DNA of 64,000 bases, from contig NZ_PGTO01000003.1 of the NCBI RefSeq assembly GCF_003284725.1, forward strand, positions 186,001-250,000, in the 5' to 3' direction. This document shows positions 27,228 through 38,100 of this stretch, piece after piece. This DNA is from Paramagnetospirillum kuznetsovii (GTDB lineage Bacteria; Pseudomonadota; Alphaproteobacteria; Rhodospirillales; Magnetospirillaceae). Below the pieces are notes generated by a model. That model saw only the letters and a list, made by a program, of their open reading frames with translations, made no database searches and had not been told where the DNA came from. Position 1 is the stretch's first letter. Every line of letters begins with the position of its first letter. The position numbers and the translations under genes are program-made.

Positions 27228-28646
27228 ATGCGCCACATGCCGCTCTCCATCGGGACCATCCATTTCGTCGGCATCGGCGGCATCGGCATGTCGGGCATCG
27301 CCGAGATCCTTCACAATCTGGGCTATGCCGTCCAGGGCACCGACATCGCCGACAATTACAATGTCGAGCGGCTGCGCAAGAAGGGCATCACCGTCCATAT
27401 CGGCCACACCGCCGAGGCGCTGGGCGAGGCCCGCGTCGTGGTGGTGTCCTCGGCGGTCAAGCCCGACAATCCCGAGGTGGTGGCCGCCCGCGCCAAGCTG
27501 GTGCCGGTGGTGCGCCGCGCCGAGATGCTGGCCGAGCTGATGCGCCTGAAGGCCGCCATCGCCATCGGCGGCACTCACGGCAAGACCACGACGACCTCCA
27601 TGATCGCGGCCCTGCTGGACGCCGCCCATATGGACCCCACCGTCATCAACGGCGGTATCATCAACGCCTACGGCACCAATGCCCGGCTCGGCGCGAGCGA
27701 CTGGATGGTGGTGGAGGCCGACGAATCCGACGGCAGCTTCATCAAGCTGCCGTCCACCGCCGTGGTGGTCACCAATATCGACCCCGAGCACATGGACTAC
27801 TACGGCAGCTTCGACAAATTGCGCGACGCCTTCCGCACCTTCGTCGAGAACATCCCGTTCTACGGCTTCGCCGCCATGTGCATCGATCACCCGGAAGTCC
27901 AGGCGCTGATCGCCAAGGTGCCCGACCGCAAGATCGTCACCTACGGCTTCTCGCCCCAGGCCTTGGTACGCGCCTCCAATGTGCGCACCGGCGCCGACGG
28001 CGCCCGCTACGACGTGACCATCACCGACCGGGTCACCGAGCGGGTGCGGTGCATCGAGGACATTCACCTGCCCATGTTCGGCGAGCACAACATCCTGAAC
28101 TCGCTGGCCGCCGTGGCGGTGGCCACCCAGTTGGGTCTGGCCAATGACGTGGTCAAGAAGGCCATGGGCTCGTTCGCCGGGGTCAAGCGCCGCTTCACCA
28201 AGACCGGCGAGGCCAAGGGCGTCACCGTCATCGACGATTACGGCCACCATCCGGTGGAGATCGCCGCCGTGCTGAAGGCGGCGCGCAGCGCCACCTCGGG
28301 CAATGTCATCGCGGTGGTCCAGCCCCACCGCTATTCCCGCTTGTCCAATCTGTTCGCCGAGTTCTGCACCTGCTTCAACGACGCCGACACGGTGGTCGTC
28401 GCCGATGTCTATGCCGCTGGCGAGCAGCCCATCAAGGGCTTCGACAAGATCGGTCTGGTCAAGGGATTGCAGGAACACGGCCACCGCCACGCCGTCGGCC
28501 TGTCGGGGCCGAAGGAACTGGCCGCCGTTGTCAACGGCATCGCCAGGCCGGGCGATATGGTGGTCTGCCTGGGCGCGGGCAACATCACCGGCTGGGCCCA
28601 TGCCCTGCCCGCCGAGCTGGCAGCTTTGCCGGAGCCCGCCGAATGA
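27228..28646 (+). CDS. murC: UDP-MurNAc:L-Ala ligase MurC
   Basis: 472 aa. First amino-acid-adding ligase of the pathway. N-terminal [23 protein letters not shown] site [91 protein letters not shown]. No missing residues were noted. It overlaps murB by 4 bases (ATGA). Confidence 0.97.
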   Translation: MRHMPLSIGTIHFVGIGGIGMSGIAEILHNLGYAVQGTDIADNYNVERLRKKGITVHIGHTAEALGEARVVVVSSAVKPDNPEVVAARAKLVPVVRRAEMLAELMRLKAAIAIGGTHGKTTTTSMIAALLDAAHMDPTVINGGIINAYGTNARLGASDWMVVEADESDGSFIKLPSTAVVVTNIDPEHMDYYGSFDKLRDAFRTFVENIPFYGFAAMCIDHPEVQALIAKVPDRKIVTYGFSPQALVRASNVRTGADGARYDVTITDRVTERVRCIEDIHLPMFGEHNILNSLAAVAVATQLGLANDVVKKAMGSFAGVKRRFTKTGEAKGVTVIDDYGHHPVEIAAVLKAARSATSGNVIAVVQPHRYSRLSNLFAEFCTCFNDADTVVVADVYAAGEQPIKGFDKIGLVKGLQEHGHRHAVGLSGPKELAAVVNGIARPGDMVVCLGAGNITGWAHALPAELAALPEPAE

Positions 28647-29566
28647 TGACCAAGCGGCAAACCCATGACTGGCGTGACGCCCTGCCCCAGGTCCGGGGCC
28701 GGATCGGCTTCGACCAGCCCATGGCGCCTTATACCTGGTTCCGCGTCGGCGGCCCGGCGGAGGTTTTGTTCCGTCCCGCCGATCTGGACGACCTGATCGC
28801 CTTCCTGGCCGAATTGCCGCCCGAGATTCCGGTGACCACCATCGGCGTCGGCTCCAACCTGCTGGTCAGGGACGGCGGCGTTCCCGGCGTGGTCATCCGC
28901 CTGACCGGGCCCTTCGCCACCATCGAGCCCTGCCAGGGCTCCATCACCGCCGGAGCGGGCGCGCTGGACCTCACCGTCGCCAAGGTCGCGATGGAGGAAG
29001 GCATCGCCGGGCTGGAATTCCTGTCCGGCATTCCCGGCACCATCGGCGGCGCGCTGCGCATGAACGCGGGCGCCTTCGGAAGCGAGATGAAGGACGTCAC
29101 CACCAGCGCCGAGGCGCTGGACCGCACCGGCCAGCTTCACATCTTCTCGCTGGACGATCTGGGCTTTTCCTATCGCCACAGCGCCCTGGACGACAGTTGG
29201 ATCTTCCTGGCCGCCACCTTGAAGGGCCGCCCCGGCAAGGAGGCCAATATCGCGGCCAAGATGGAGGAAATCCGCGCCGGTCGCGAAGAGGCCCAGCCCA
29301 CCCGTGCCCGCACCGGCGGCTCCACCTTCGCCAATCCTCCCGGTCACAGCGCCTGGAAGCTGGTGGACGCCGCCGGTTGCCGGGGCCTGACCATGGGCGG
29401 CGCCCAGATCAGCGAGAAGCACTGCAATTTCCTACTCAACCTGGGCGACGCCACCGCCGCCGACATCGAGGATCTGGGCGAGGAAGTCCGGCGTCGGGTG
29501 ATGGACGCCAGCGGGATCGAGCTTCGCTGGGAAATCCAGCGCATCGGGGTGAGGAAAGAGCCATGA
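28643..29566 (+). CDS. murB: UDP-N-acetylenolpyruvylglucosamine reductase MurB
   Basis: 307 aa flavoenzyme reducing UDP-GlcNAc-enolpyruvate to UDP-MurNAc with NADPH. FAD-binding motifs: [37 protein letters not shown], and [20 protein letters not shown]. The catalytic region [20 protein letters not shown] and [20 protein letters not shown] (Ser proton donor) are present. Type I MurB organisation. The stop overlaps the ATG of insert C. Confidence 0.96.
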   Translation: MMTKRQTHDWRDALPQVRGRIGFDQPMAPYTWFRVGGPAEVLFRPADLDDLIAFLAELPPEIPVTTIGVGSNLLVRDGGVPGVVIRLTGPFATIEPCQGSITAGAGALDLTVAKVAMEEGIAGLEFLSGIPGTIGGALRMNAGAFGSEMKDVTTSAEALDRTGQLHIFSLDDLGFSYRHSALDDSWIFLAATLKGRPGKEANIAAKMEEIRAGREEAQPTRARTGGSTFANPPGHSAWKLVDAAGCRGLTMGGAQISEKHCNFLLNLGDATAADIEDLGEEVRRRVMDASGIELRWEIQRIGVRKEP

Positions 29567-29703
29567 AGGACCGGAGCGCAGCGACTAGCCCGTTGCCCAT
29601 AGGCCCGGGCGGGCAATTGCCCGCAGGGAGGGCGCGCGCCTCGTGGCGCGAGAGCCAAGGCCACGGATGTGGCCGCCCGGCGATTGAGGGACAGAAGCAA
29701 TGA
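29563..29703 (+). repeat. Intercistronic repeat insert C with coupling mini-ORF (murB/ddl)
   Basis: 46-codon frame [17 protein letters not shown]..., ending CGRPAIEGQKQ. Its ATG overlaps the murB stop and its TGA overlaps the ddl start. It shares CGCGCC-TCGT-GGCGCG and the following AGCCAAG with insert A. Next comes a hairpin GGCCAC-GGAT-GTGGCC where A has CGAAC-GGA-GTTCG, a changed but still paired stem. The 3' block is CGCCCGGCG-AT-TGAGGGA, in the same frame as in A and D (peptide RPAxEG). Confidence 0.7.
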
Positions 29704-30617
29704 GCATAAAGCGCGTCACCGTCCTGATGGGGGGAGCCTCGGCCGAGCGCGAGGTGTCCTTGCGCTCCGGCCGCGCCGCCGGTTCCGCGCTGGAGAAGGC
29801 CGGTTATGCCGTCACCCTGGTGGATGCCGGGCGCGATCCCCATGAACTGGTCCGCGCCGTGGAAGAGACCCAACCCGACGTGGTGTTCAATGCGCTGCAC
29901 GGCCGTTTCGGCGAGGACGGCTGCGTCCAGGGCGTGCTGAACCTGATGGGGGTGCCCTATACCCATTCCGGCCTGCTGGCCTCGGCCGCCGCCATGGATA
30001 AGGCCTTCGCCCGGCGCCTGTTCGAGACCGCGGGCATCCCGGTCGCCAAGGGCTGCGTGGTCAGGAAGGGCGAGGCCTCGCCGCTGCCGCGTCCCCATGT
30101 GGTCAAGCCGTTGAACGAGGGCTCGTCCGTCGGCGTCTACATCCTGATGGAAGGCGACAGCCGCGATCCGCTGAAGGACTGGCCCTTCGAGTCCGACGAA
30201 GTACTGGTGGAAGAGTTCATCCCCGGCCGCGAGCTGACCGCCGCCGTCATGGGCGACAAGGCGCTGGGCGTGCTGGAAATCACCTCGGACCGGGGCTTCT
30301 ACGACTACGAGGCCAAATACGCGCCGGGCGGATCGCGCCACATCATGCCCGCTCCGCTGCCCGCGTCCGACTACGCCGAGGCTTGCCGACTGGCGGTGGA
30401 ATCCCACCGCGTCCTGGGCTGCCGGGGCGTCTCGCGCACCGATCTGCGCTATGACGACACAAGGCCCGGCCAGCCGCCCCGGCTGATCGTGCTGGAAGTC
30501 AACACCCAGCCGGGCATGACCGCCACCTCGCTGGTTCCCGAGATGGCCGCCCATACCGGCATCGACTTTCCCGCGCTGGTGCGCTGGATGGTGGAGGAGG
30601 CGCGATGCGACGCCTAG
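29700..30617 (+). CDS. ddl: D-alanine-D-alanine ligase
   Basis: 305 aa ATP-grasp enzyme making the D-Ala-D-Ala dipeptide used by MurF. VLMGGASAEREVSLRSGRAA at the N-terminus, NALHGRFGEDGCVQGVLNLM, ATP-grasp PHVVKPLNEGSSVGVYI, EEFIPGRELTAAVMGDKALG and C-terminal LEVNTQPGMTATSLVPEMAA are diagnostic. The GRFGEDG and PYTHSGL segments correspond to a DdlB-like, not vancomycin-type, ligase. Its end overlaps ftsQ by 13 bases. Confidence 0.96.
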   Translation: MSIKRVTVLMGGASAEREVSLRSGRAAGSALEKAGYAVTLVDAGRDPHELVRAVEETQPDVVFNALHGRFGEDGCVQGVLNLMGVPYTHSGLLASAAAMDKAFARRLFETAGIPVAKGCVVRKGEASPLPRPHVVKPLNEGSSVGVYILMEGDSRDPLKDWPFESDEVLVEEFIPGRELTAAVMGDKALGVLEITSDRGFYDYEAKYAPGGSRHIMPAPLPASDYAEACRLAVESHRVLGCRGVSRTDLRYDDTRPGQPPRLIVLEVNTQPGMTATSLVPEMAAHTGIDFPALVRWMVEEARCDA

Positions 30618-31549
30618 ACATCGTCATCACCCCCGACGACCGGCTGGGCGGCTCCTTCGCGGGAGTACGGCCCCAGCGCGAGGCCCAAAAGGCCGCGCCC
30701 CAGTCGACACCCAAGCCCCGGCCCAAGCGCAAGCCTGCCCGCTGGCGGCTCGCCATCACTCCGGTGCAGAAATTCGCCGCCCTGGGCGTCGTCGTCACCG
30801 CCGTGCTGGTGGCCGGAGCCGTGGTCTGGCGCTCTGGCGCGCCGAGCCGCATGATCCGCGATACCGGCAATGCCGCCCTGGCCTCCACCGCCCAGATGGG
30901 TCTTCGCATCGGCGAAATCACCGTGGCGGGCCGCAGGCGCACCCCCACGGATCAGGTGGTCACCGCCCTGGCCGCCCATCATGGCGACCCCATTCTCGGC
31001 CTGGATATCGGCGCCGCCAAGGCCCGGCTGGAAGCGCTGCCCAGCGTGCGCGCCGCCGCCGTGGAACGCCGCCTGCCCGGCGCCCTGCATCTGTCCATCG
31101 TCGAGCGCCAGCCGGTCGCCCTGTGGCAATCCGAAGGCCGCTTCGTCCTGGTGGACCGCGACGGCCACCAGATTCCCGGCGCCATCGAAGGTTTCGAGGA
31201 TCTGCCCCTGGTGGTCGGCGACGGCGCGCCCCAGCGGGTGGAGGAATTGTTCGTCCTGCTCTCCGCCGAGCCGGAAATGGCCGCCCGCGTCAAGGCCGCC
31301 ACCCGGGTGGGCAACCGCCGCTGGAACGTCAGGTTGGACGATGTGGAAAAAGGCCTCGAGGTCCGTCTGCCCGAATTGGACACCGAGAGCGCGTGGCATC
31401 GCCTCGCCGAGTTGGAGAAGCGTCGCGGCCTGACCTCGAAGCAGATCACCATGATCGACCTTCGGGTCGCCGAGCGGCTGATCCTCAAAAGCGATCAGCA
31501 GCAGGCCGCCGAGCGCCGTACTCCCTCCGACAGCCGGAAGGAGGACTGA
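30605..31549 (+). CDS. ftsQ: Cell division protein FtsQ
   Basis: 314 aa bitopic protein. A cytoplasmic basic N-terminus of about 50 residues (KPRPKRKPARWRLAITPVQK), one transmembrane helix (FAALGVVVTAVLVAGAVVW), then a periplasmic POTRA domain (IGEITVAGRRRTPTDQVVTA, ALPSVRAAAVERRLPGALHL) and the FtsQ beta domain (WQSEGRFVLVDRDGHQIPG, EKRRGLTSKQITMIDLRV). With FtsL/FtsB it links the Z ring to septal synthases. GGAGGAGGCGCG precedes the start inside the ddl 3' end. Confidence 0.94.
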   Translation: MRRLDIVITPDDRLGGSFAGVRPQREAQKAAPQSTPKPRPKRKPARWRLAITPVQKFAALGVVVTAVLVAGAVVWRSGAPSRMIRDTGNAALASTAQMGLRIGEITVAGRRRTPTDQVVTALAAHHGDPILGLDIGAAKARLEALPSVRAAAVERRLPGALHLSIVERQPVALWQSEGRFVLVDRDGHQIPGAIEGFEDLPLVVGDGAPQRVEELFVLLSAEPEMAARVKAATRVGNRRWNVRLDDVEKGLEVRLPELDTESAWHRLAELEKRRGLTSKQITMIDLRVAERLILKSDQQQAAERRTPSDSRKED

Positions 31550-31550
31550 C

Positions 31551-32798
31551 ATGGCCACCCGCAATGGACTGATCGCCGCCGTCGATGTGGGCACCACCAA
31601 GGTGTGCTGCTTCATCGCTCGCGTCCAAGACGACGGCGCGCCGCGCATCGTCGGCATCGGCCACCAACTGGCGCGCGGCATGCGCAACGGCGCCGTGGTG
31701 GACATGGAGGAGCTGGAAACCTCGATCCGCGCCTCGGTGGACGCCGCCGAGGAAATGGCGGGCGAGCGCATCCGCACCGTGGCCATCAATATCTCGGGCG
31801 GCCATCCCGGCTCCAACAACGTCAAGGTGGAAGTGGCCATGAACGGCCACGCCGTCAACGAAGCCGATATCCGCCGCATGCTGGAACACGGCCGCGCCCA
31901 CCACGAAAGCGCCGAGCGCGAGCTGATCCACGCCATTCCGGTGGACTACACCATCGACGGCAACGAAGGCATCAAGGATCCGCGCGGCATGTTCGGCGAC
32001 CGCCTGGGCGTCGCCATCCACATCATTTCGGCCGGGATCGGCCCGGTGCGCAATCTGTCCACCGTGGTCAACCGCTGCCATCTCGATATCGAGGCCCGCG
32101 TGGTCAGCCCCTATGCGGCCGGTCTGGCCTGCCTGGTGGACGACGAGAAGGAACTGGGCGTCACCTGCATCGACATGGGCGGCGGCACCACCTCCATCGC
32201 GGTGTTCCACGGCGGCCAGCTCATCCACACCGACGTGATTTCCGTGGGCGGCGCCCATGTGACCAGCGATATCGCCCGCGGCCTGTCGACGCCTTTGATC
32301 CACGCCGAGCGCATGAAGACGCTGTACGGCTCCGCCATTCCGTCCGCCGCCGACGACCGCGAGATCCTGAAGGTGCCGCTGGTGGGCGAGGACGAGGACG
32401 GCGCTTCCAATCAGGTGCCGCGAAGCATGCTGATCCAGATCATCCAGCCCCGGCTGGAAGAGACTTTCGAGCTTGTGCGCTCGCACCTGGAACAAGGCGG
32501 CTTCGACAAGATGGCCGGGCGCCGGGTCGTGCTGACCGGCGGCGCCAGCCAGATGCAGGGGGTGCGCGAATTGGCCGGACTGGTGCTGGACAAGCAGGTT
32601 CGCCTCGGCCGCCCCGTGGGATTGCAGGGATTGCCGGAGGCCACCGGCGGCCCCGCCTTTTCCACCTGCGCCGGATTGATCCGCTACGCCATGGTCCACG
32701 TCCCCGCGCCGACGCGCGGCAAGCGCTCGGCCGGAGCGGGCGATGGATCGGGATCGGGCCTGGGTCGTTTGGGTTCGTGGTTGAAACGGAATTTTTAG
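31551..32798 (+). CDS. ftsA: Z-ring membrane anchor FtsA
   Basis: 415 aa actin-fold ATPase. Phosphate 1 motif [16 protein letters not shown]; 1C subdomain with [20 protein letters not shown]; phosphate 2 [20 protein letters not shown]; adenosine motif [20 protein letters not shown]. The C-terminal [12 protein letters not shown] is the conserved amphipathic membrane-targeting helix. AAGGAGGACTGAC provides a strong ribosome-binding site one base after ftsQ; ftsZ begins 53 bases later. Confidence 0.96.
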   Translation: MATRNGLIAAVDVGTTKVCCFIARVQDDGAPRIVGIGHQLARGMRNGAVVDMEELETSIRASVDAAEEMAGERIRTVAINISGGHPGSNNVKVEVAMNGHAVNEADIRRMLEHGRAHHESAERELIHAIPVDYTIDGNEGIKDPRGMFGDRLGVAIHIISAGIGPVRNLSTVVNRCHLDIEARVVSPYAAGLACLVDDEKELGVTCIDMGGGTTSIAVFHGGQLIHTDVISVGGAHVTSDIARGLSTPLIHAERMKTLYGSAIPSAADDREILKVPLVGEDEDGASNQVPRSMLIQIIQPRLEETFELVRSHLEQGGFDKMAGRRVVLTGGASQMQGVRELAGLVLDKQVRLGRPVGLQGLPEATGGPAFSTCAGLIRYAMVHVPAPTRGKRSAGAGDGSGSGLGRLGSWLKRNF

Positions 32799-32851
32799 AC
32801 TTAACCGACGGCCGACATCGAAGCGGCCGAAACAGCGCGGAGGACCATGAC

Positions 32852-34552
32852 ATGCTGACTTTTCTTCCCGGAGCTCCTCAAGAGCTCAAGCCTCGCATCA
32901 CGGTGATCGGCGTCGGCGGCGCCGGAGGCAATGCCGTCAACAACATGATTTTGTCGCGGCTTGAAGGCGTCGAGTTCATCGTCGCCAATACCGACGCCCA
33001 GTCCCTGGGCCAAAGCCGCACCGAACGCCGCATCCAGTTGGGCAATCAGGTGACCCAGGGTCTGGGCGCCGGATCGCGTCCCGATATCGGCCGCGCCGCC
33101 GCCGAGGAAAGCCTGGACGAGATCCTGGGCCAGATCAACGGCGCCAACATGGTGTTCATCACCGCCGGAATGGGCGGCGGCACCGGGTCGGGCGCCGCGC
33201 CCGTCATCGCCCGGGCGGCCCGCGAACAGGGCATCCTCACCGTGGGCGTGGTGACCAAGCCGTTCCACTTCGAAGGCGCGCACCGCATGCGCACCGCAGA
33301 GGGCGCCATCGAGGAGCTGCAGCAGTTCGTCGATACCCTGATCATCATCCCCAACCAGAATCTGTTCCGTGTCGCCACCGAGCGCACCACCTTCGCCGAC
33401 GCCTTCAAGATGGCCGACGATGTGCTGTATTCCGGCGTGCGCGGCGTCACCGACTTGATGATCATGCCCGGCCTGATCAATCTGGACTTCGCCGACATCC
33501 GCACCGTCATGAGCGAGATGGGCAAGGCCATGATGGGCACCGGCGAGGCCGAGGGCGACAAGCGCGCCATCGACGCCGCCGAGGCCGCCATCTCCAACCC
33601 GCTGCTGGACGACACCTCCATGAAGGGGGCCAAGGGCGTCCTGATCAACATCACCGGCGGCATGGACATGACCCTGTTCGAGGTGGATGAGGCCGCCAAT
33701 CGCATTCGCGACGAAGTGGACCCGGAGGCCAATATCATCTTCGGCTCCACCTTCGACGAGAAGCTGAACGGCAAGATGCGGGTCTCGGTGGTCGCCACCG
33801 GCATCGCGTCGGAAGCCGCCGCCCAGCCCAAGCCCACCGTCATCAATCTGGTCAACGTTCCGCCTGCCATCACGCCGCGCCCGGCCATGCCCGCCGCCGC
33901 CCATGTGCAGCCCCATGCGCCGCAGCCCCACGCGCAGCAGCCCCAGTCGCAGCCGCAGTCGCAGCCGCAATTCCGGCCGCAGGTGGCGACCCCGGCGGCG
34001 GCTTCGGTCCAGACCCCGGCCCAGCCCCGGATTCAGCCCCAGGTTCAGCCCCAGGCGCAACCGCAGGTCGCCGCAAGCGCGGTTCACCACGCACCGGCTC
34101 AGGCCCATGGCCATGCCGCCGCCGCCCAGCGGCTCCATCGCGAGCCGGAGCTGGACATCCGCCAGCCCGAACCGCAATTGCGGCAAGAGCCGCAATTGCG
34201 CGTGGAGCCCGAGATGCGCCCCGAGCCCAGCCTCGGCCGTGCTCCGGCCTTCGGCCACGAACGCGAGCCCGACATGCTGGACATGCACAAAGCCATTTCC
34301 AACATTACCGAAACCGACCATCACGACATGGTCGCGCCCACGCAGCAGCACCCCCAGCCGGAGACCCGCCGGGTCGGCAGCCTGATCGACCGTCTGGTCA
34401 ATCGCGGCCGCCAAGCGGTCTCGCCCGCTCCCACCGCCCGCGCTCCGGAACCGGCCGCGCCGCCGACTCCCCGCATGGAAGCCCGTCGCGAGCCGCCGCG
34501 TTCCGGTGAGGATCTGGACATTCCGGCCTTTCTCCGCCGTCAGGCGAACTGA
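32852..34552 (+). CDS. ftsZ: Cell division tubulin FtsZ with long Pro/Gln linker
   Basis: 566 aa, versus 383 in E. coli. The ATG at 32852 is preceded by GGAGG at eight bases. The GTPase core spans about residues 10-330: [18 protein letters not shown], tubulin signature [16 protein letters not shown]7-loop region [11 protein letters not shown]. The extra length is a linker of about 200 residues extremely rich in Gln, Pro and His. The C-terminus has [10 protein letters not shown] and, at the very end, [13 protein letters not shown], the conserved FtsA/MipZ-binding tail. Long linkers are normal in alphaproteobacteria. Last gene of the dcw operon; lpxC does not follow. Confidence 0.96.
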   Translation: MLTFLPGAPQELKPRITVIGVGGAGGNAVNNMILSRLEGVEFIVANTDAQSLGQSRTERRIQLGNQVTQGLGAGSRPDIGRAAAEESLDEILGQINGANMVFITAGMGGGTGSGAAPVIARAAREQGILTVGVVTKPFHFEGAHRMRTAEGAIEELQQFVDTLIIIPNQNLFRVATERTTFADAFKMADDVLYSGVRGVTDLMIMPGLINLDFADIRTVMSEMGKAMMGTGEAEGDKRAIDAAEAAISNPLLDDTSMKGAKGVLINITGGMDMTLFEVDEAANRIRDEVDPEANIIFGSTFDEKLNGKMRVSVVATGIASEAAAQPKPTVINLVNVPPAITPRPAMPAAAHVQPHAPQPHAQQPQSQPQSQPQFRPQVATPAAASVQTPAQPRIQPQVQPQAQPQVAASAVHHAPAQAHGHAAAAQRLHREPELDIRQPEPQLRQEPQLRVEPEMRPEPSLGRAPAFGHEREPDMLDMHKAISNITETDHHDMVAPTQQHPQPETRRVGSLIDRLVNRGRQAVSPAPTARAPEPAAPPTPRMEARREPPRSGEDLDIPAFLRRQAN

Positions 34553-34604
34553 GGCCCCATAGACGACCTTCGGGGGGAAACCCCCGTCCGCGCTGAACTT
34601 CAAA

Positions 34605-34641
34605 GGCCCGCCCGGTTCTCCCGGACGGGCCTTCTTTTCTT
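34605..34641 (+). terminator. Terminator of the dcw operon
   Basis: GGCCCGCCCGG-TTCTC-CCGGACGGGCC forms an 11-bp stem with one C/A mismatch, followed by TTCTTTTCTT. It lies 52 bases downstream of the ftsZ stop and closes the operon. Confidence 0.85.
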
Positions 34642-34810
34642 GATACATCCCCAGGTATTCCCCCCCGGAAACAGCGGAAGGGGCGAATGACGGAGAAGGC
34701 TCTATCCGGGGCGTCCGCGCTCCGAGAACAGCGCATCATTCAGAGCGCGGTCGCCGCGCCTGACGGACCGCCATCACCCGATATCGCCACCGACCAAGGT
34801 CGGCCGCACC

Positions 34811-35041
34811 CTATTTCTTGGGACGTTCGGATCGGGAATAATTGCTGAAATGCCCCTCACGGGCGGCTTGCGCCCGCACCCGGCTTTTAACGCCCGGAAA
34901 TTTGGCATCGGGCGCAATGGCCGCGATCTGCCGTTCCAGGTCTCCACTGCCACAGGCGGGACAGGTGGGAGTATCGGAGGCGCGCACCAACGTCTCGAAG
35001 ATGGCCTCGCACCCTTTGCAGCTATACGTGAACAACGGCAT
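34811..35041 (-). CDS. FmdB-type zinc-ribbon protein
   Basis: 76 aa starting at the ATG at 35041 (MPLFTYSCKGCEAIFETLV). Two CxxC knuckles, CKGC and CPAC, form a zinc ribbon; TPTCPACGSGDLERQIAAI is typical of the FmdB/CxxC_CxxC_SSSS family. The tail is basic and low complexity. Family members accompany many unrelated operons and have no settled function; the name comes from a formamidase regulator. It lies downstream of pyc on the same strand, 108 bases after its stop. Confidence 0.85.
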   Translation of the reverse strand: MPLFTYSCKGCEAIFETLVRASDTPTCPACGSGDLERQIAAIAPDAKFPGVKSRVRAQAAREGHFSNYSRSERPKK

Positions 35042-35065
35042 CAAATTCCCCCGCGATATGGCGAA

Positions 35066-35096
35066 GGTGGCGGTGCGTCAGAATATCACCGCCACC
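35066..35096 (-). terminator. Hairpin between pyc and the zinc-ribbon gene
   Basis: GGTGGCGGTG and CACCGCCACC form a perfect 10-bp stem around an 11-base loop. It has no T tract on either strand, so it may be an RNA-stabilising or Rho-assisted 3' structure for pyc and not an intrinsic terminator. Confidence 0.4.
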
Positions 35097-35149
35097 AGCC
35101 AAATCAAGGACGGGGGGAAATGGTGCCATTTTGAGAGCCACGGCCGATC

Positions 35150-38100
35150 CTATGCCATGACCACCAGCAGATCCTTGGCCTCCACCTGGGTGCCGGGAGT
35201 GACGGCGACCGAGGCGATGGTGCCCGCCCGTTCGGCGCGGACGGCGGTTTCCATCTTCATGGCCTCGATGGCCACCAGCAGGTCGCCCTTCTCCACCTCC
35301 TGGCCGGCATGGACGGCGACACTGACCACCAGACCGGGCATGGGGGCCGGAACGTGGTTGGCGTTGCCGGGTTCCGCCTTGGGCCGCGCCACCCGGGCAG
35401 GAGCGACGGTCTTGTCGGTGACCTTGACGGTGCGGGGCTGGCCGTTGAGTTCGAAGAACACCTTGCGCTCGCCGTCCTCGTCGGCATCGGCGATGGCGAG
35501 GAAGCGGACCACCAGGCTCTTGCCCTTTTCCAGGTCGATGGTGATCTCCTGGCCCGGCTGCATGCCATAGAAGAACACATCCGACGGCAGCATGGAGACG
35601 TCGCCGTAATGGCGGTGATGCGCGGCGTAATCGGTGAAGACCTTGGGATACATCAGATAGGAGGCCAGCTCCGCTTCCGAGATCTTGCGCCCGGCCTTCT
35701 TCTCCGCCTCGGCCCGCTCGGCGTCCAGATCGGCGGGCGGCAACACCGCGCCGGGACGAACCGTGATGGGCTTGGCGGCACCCAGCACCTTCTTTTGCAG
35801 GGCGGCGGGGAAGCCGCCCACCGGCTGGCCGAGATCGCCCTTGAAGAACGACACCACCGATTCAGGAAAAGCGATTTCCTTGTCGGGGTCCAGCACGTCG
35901 GCGGGCGTCAGATTGCTGGTCACCATCATCAGCGCCATATCGCCCACCACCTTGGAGGTGGGAGTCACCTTGACCACGTCGCCGAACATCTTGTTGACGT
36001 CGGCATAGGCCTGGGCCACCCAGTCCCAATGCTGCTCGACGCCCAACGAGCGGGCCTGAGCCCGCAGATTGGTGTATTGGCCGCCCGGCATCTCGTGGCG
36101 ATAGACATCGGCGGTGCCGGACCGGATATCGGCCTCGAAGGGGGAATAGACGGCGCGCACCTTCTCCCAGTAGGCGGACAACTGGTTGAGCGCCTGATGA
36201 TCCAGGCCGGGGTCGCGGTCGTGGCCTTTCAGGGCGGCGCAGATGGAGCCCAGCGGCGGCTGGCTGGTCAGCCCGCTCATGGCATCCATGGCGGCGTCCA
36301 CCGCGTCGACGCCCGCTTCCACCGCCGCCAGCACGCTGGCCGCCGACAGCCCGGAGGTGTCATGGGTGTGGAAGTGGATGGGCAGGCCGATTTCCTGCTT
36401 CAGCGCCTTGACCAGGGCGGCGATGGCACGCGGCTTGGCGAGACCGGCCATGTCCTTGATGCCCAGCACATGGGCGCCCGCCTTCTCCAGCTCCTTGGCC
36501 ATGGAGACATAGTATTTGAGATCGTATTTGGCCCGGTCGGCATCGAACAGATCGCCGGTATAGCAGATGGCCGCCTCGCAGAGCTTGCCCGACTCGCCCA
36601 CGGCATCCATGGCGACCCGCATGTTGTCGACCCAGTTCAGCGAGTCGAACACCCGGAACACATCGACGCCATTGTCGGCGGCCTGGCGGACGAAGTGCTT
36701 GACCACGTTATCGGGATAGTTGGTGTAGCCCACCGCGTTGGCCGAGCGCAGCAGCATTTGCAGCAGCAGGTTGGGCATGGCCTTGCGAAAGCCGTGCAGA
36801 CGCTCCCACGGGTCTTCCTTCAAGAAGCGCATGGCCACGTCGAAGGTGGCGCCGCCCCAGCATTCCACCGAGAACAGACCCGGCAGCAGGCGGGCATAGG
36901 CGGGCGCCGCCGCTTGCAGGTCATAGGTCCGCATGCGCGTCGCGATCAGCGACTGATGGGCATCGCGAAAGGTGGTGTCGGTGATCAGGACTTGCTTCTG
37001 GTCCAGCATCCATTTGGCCAGTCCCTTGGCGCCCAGCTTGTCCAGCAACTGCCTGGACCCGGCGGGCGGATCGGACAGGGGATGGGCGGGCGCGTCGGGC
37101 AGCGCCAGCGCCTTGGGCTTGGCGAGGCCCGCCACCTCCGGGTTGCCGTTGACCATCACCTCGCCGACGAAGCGCAGGATGCGGGTGGCGCGGTCGCGGC
37201 GGTCCTGCTTGGCGAACAGTTCCGGCGTCTCGTCGATGAAACGGGTGGTATAGGCGCAGCCGACGAAGCGGGGATGGCTGATCACCGCTTCCAGGAAGGT
37301 GAGGTTGGTGGCGACCCCCCGGATACGGAATTCGCGAAGCGCGCGGTCCATGCGGGCAATGGCTTCTTCCGGGGTCGGCGCCCAGGCGGTGACCTTTTCC
37401 AGCAGCGAGTCGTAATAGCGCGTGATCAGCGCGCCCGAGAACGCGGTGCCGCCGTCGAGACGGATGCCGAACCCCGCCGCGCCGCGATAGGCGGTGATGC
37501 GGCCGTAATCGGGGATGAAGTTGTTGCCGGGATCCTCGGTGGTGATGCGGCACTGGATGGCGTGGCCGTTGAGCCTGATATCGGCCTGCTTTGGCACGTC
37601 GGAACCGGGCGAGCCGATGGAGCCGCCGCCCGCGATCCTGATCTGCGCCTTGACGATATCGATGCCGGTGACCACCTCGGTGACCGTGTGTTCCACCTGG
37701 ACGCGGGGATTGACCTCGATGAAGTAGAATTTGCCGGATTCCATATCCATCAGGAATTCGACGGTTCCGGCATTCTCATAGCGGGCCGCCTGGGCCAGCT
37801 TCAGGGCGCAGGCGCACAGCTCGTCACGCTGGCGGCCGTCCAGATAGGGCGCCGGGGCGCGCTCGACCACCTTCTGATTGCGCCGCTGCACCGAGCAGTC
37901 GCGCTCGAACAGATGGACCAGATTGCCCTTTGAATCGCCCAGGATCTGGACTTCCACATGACGCGCCCGGCGCACCAGCTTTTCCAGATAGACCTCGTCA
38001 TTGCCGAAGGCGGATTTGGCTTCGCGGCGCGCCACCGAGACCAGTTCCATCAGCTCGTCGGGGCCTTCGACAACCCGCATGCCACGCCCGCCGCCGCCCC

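Noticed and set aside
31604-32851. Long N-terminal extension of ftsZ running through ftsA
   Set aside because: The frame is open only because of GC bias within ftsA. FtsZ homology starts at 32852 with a good ribosome-binding site.
33900-34200. Repetitive CAG/CCC-rich DNA that looks like a tandem or CRISPR-like repeat
   Set aside because: It is the Gln/Pro-coding linker of ftsZ; units are irregular and in frame, with no spacers.
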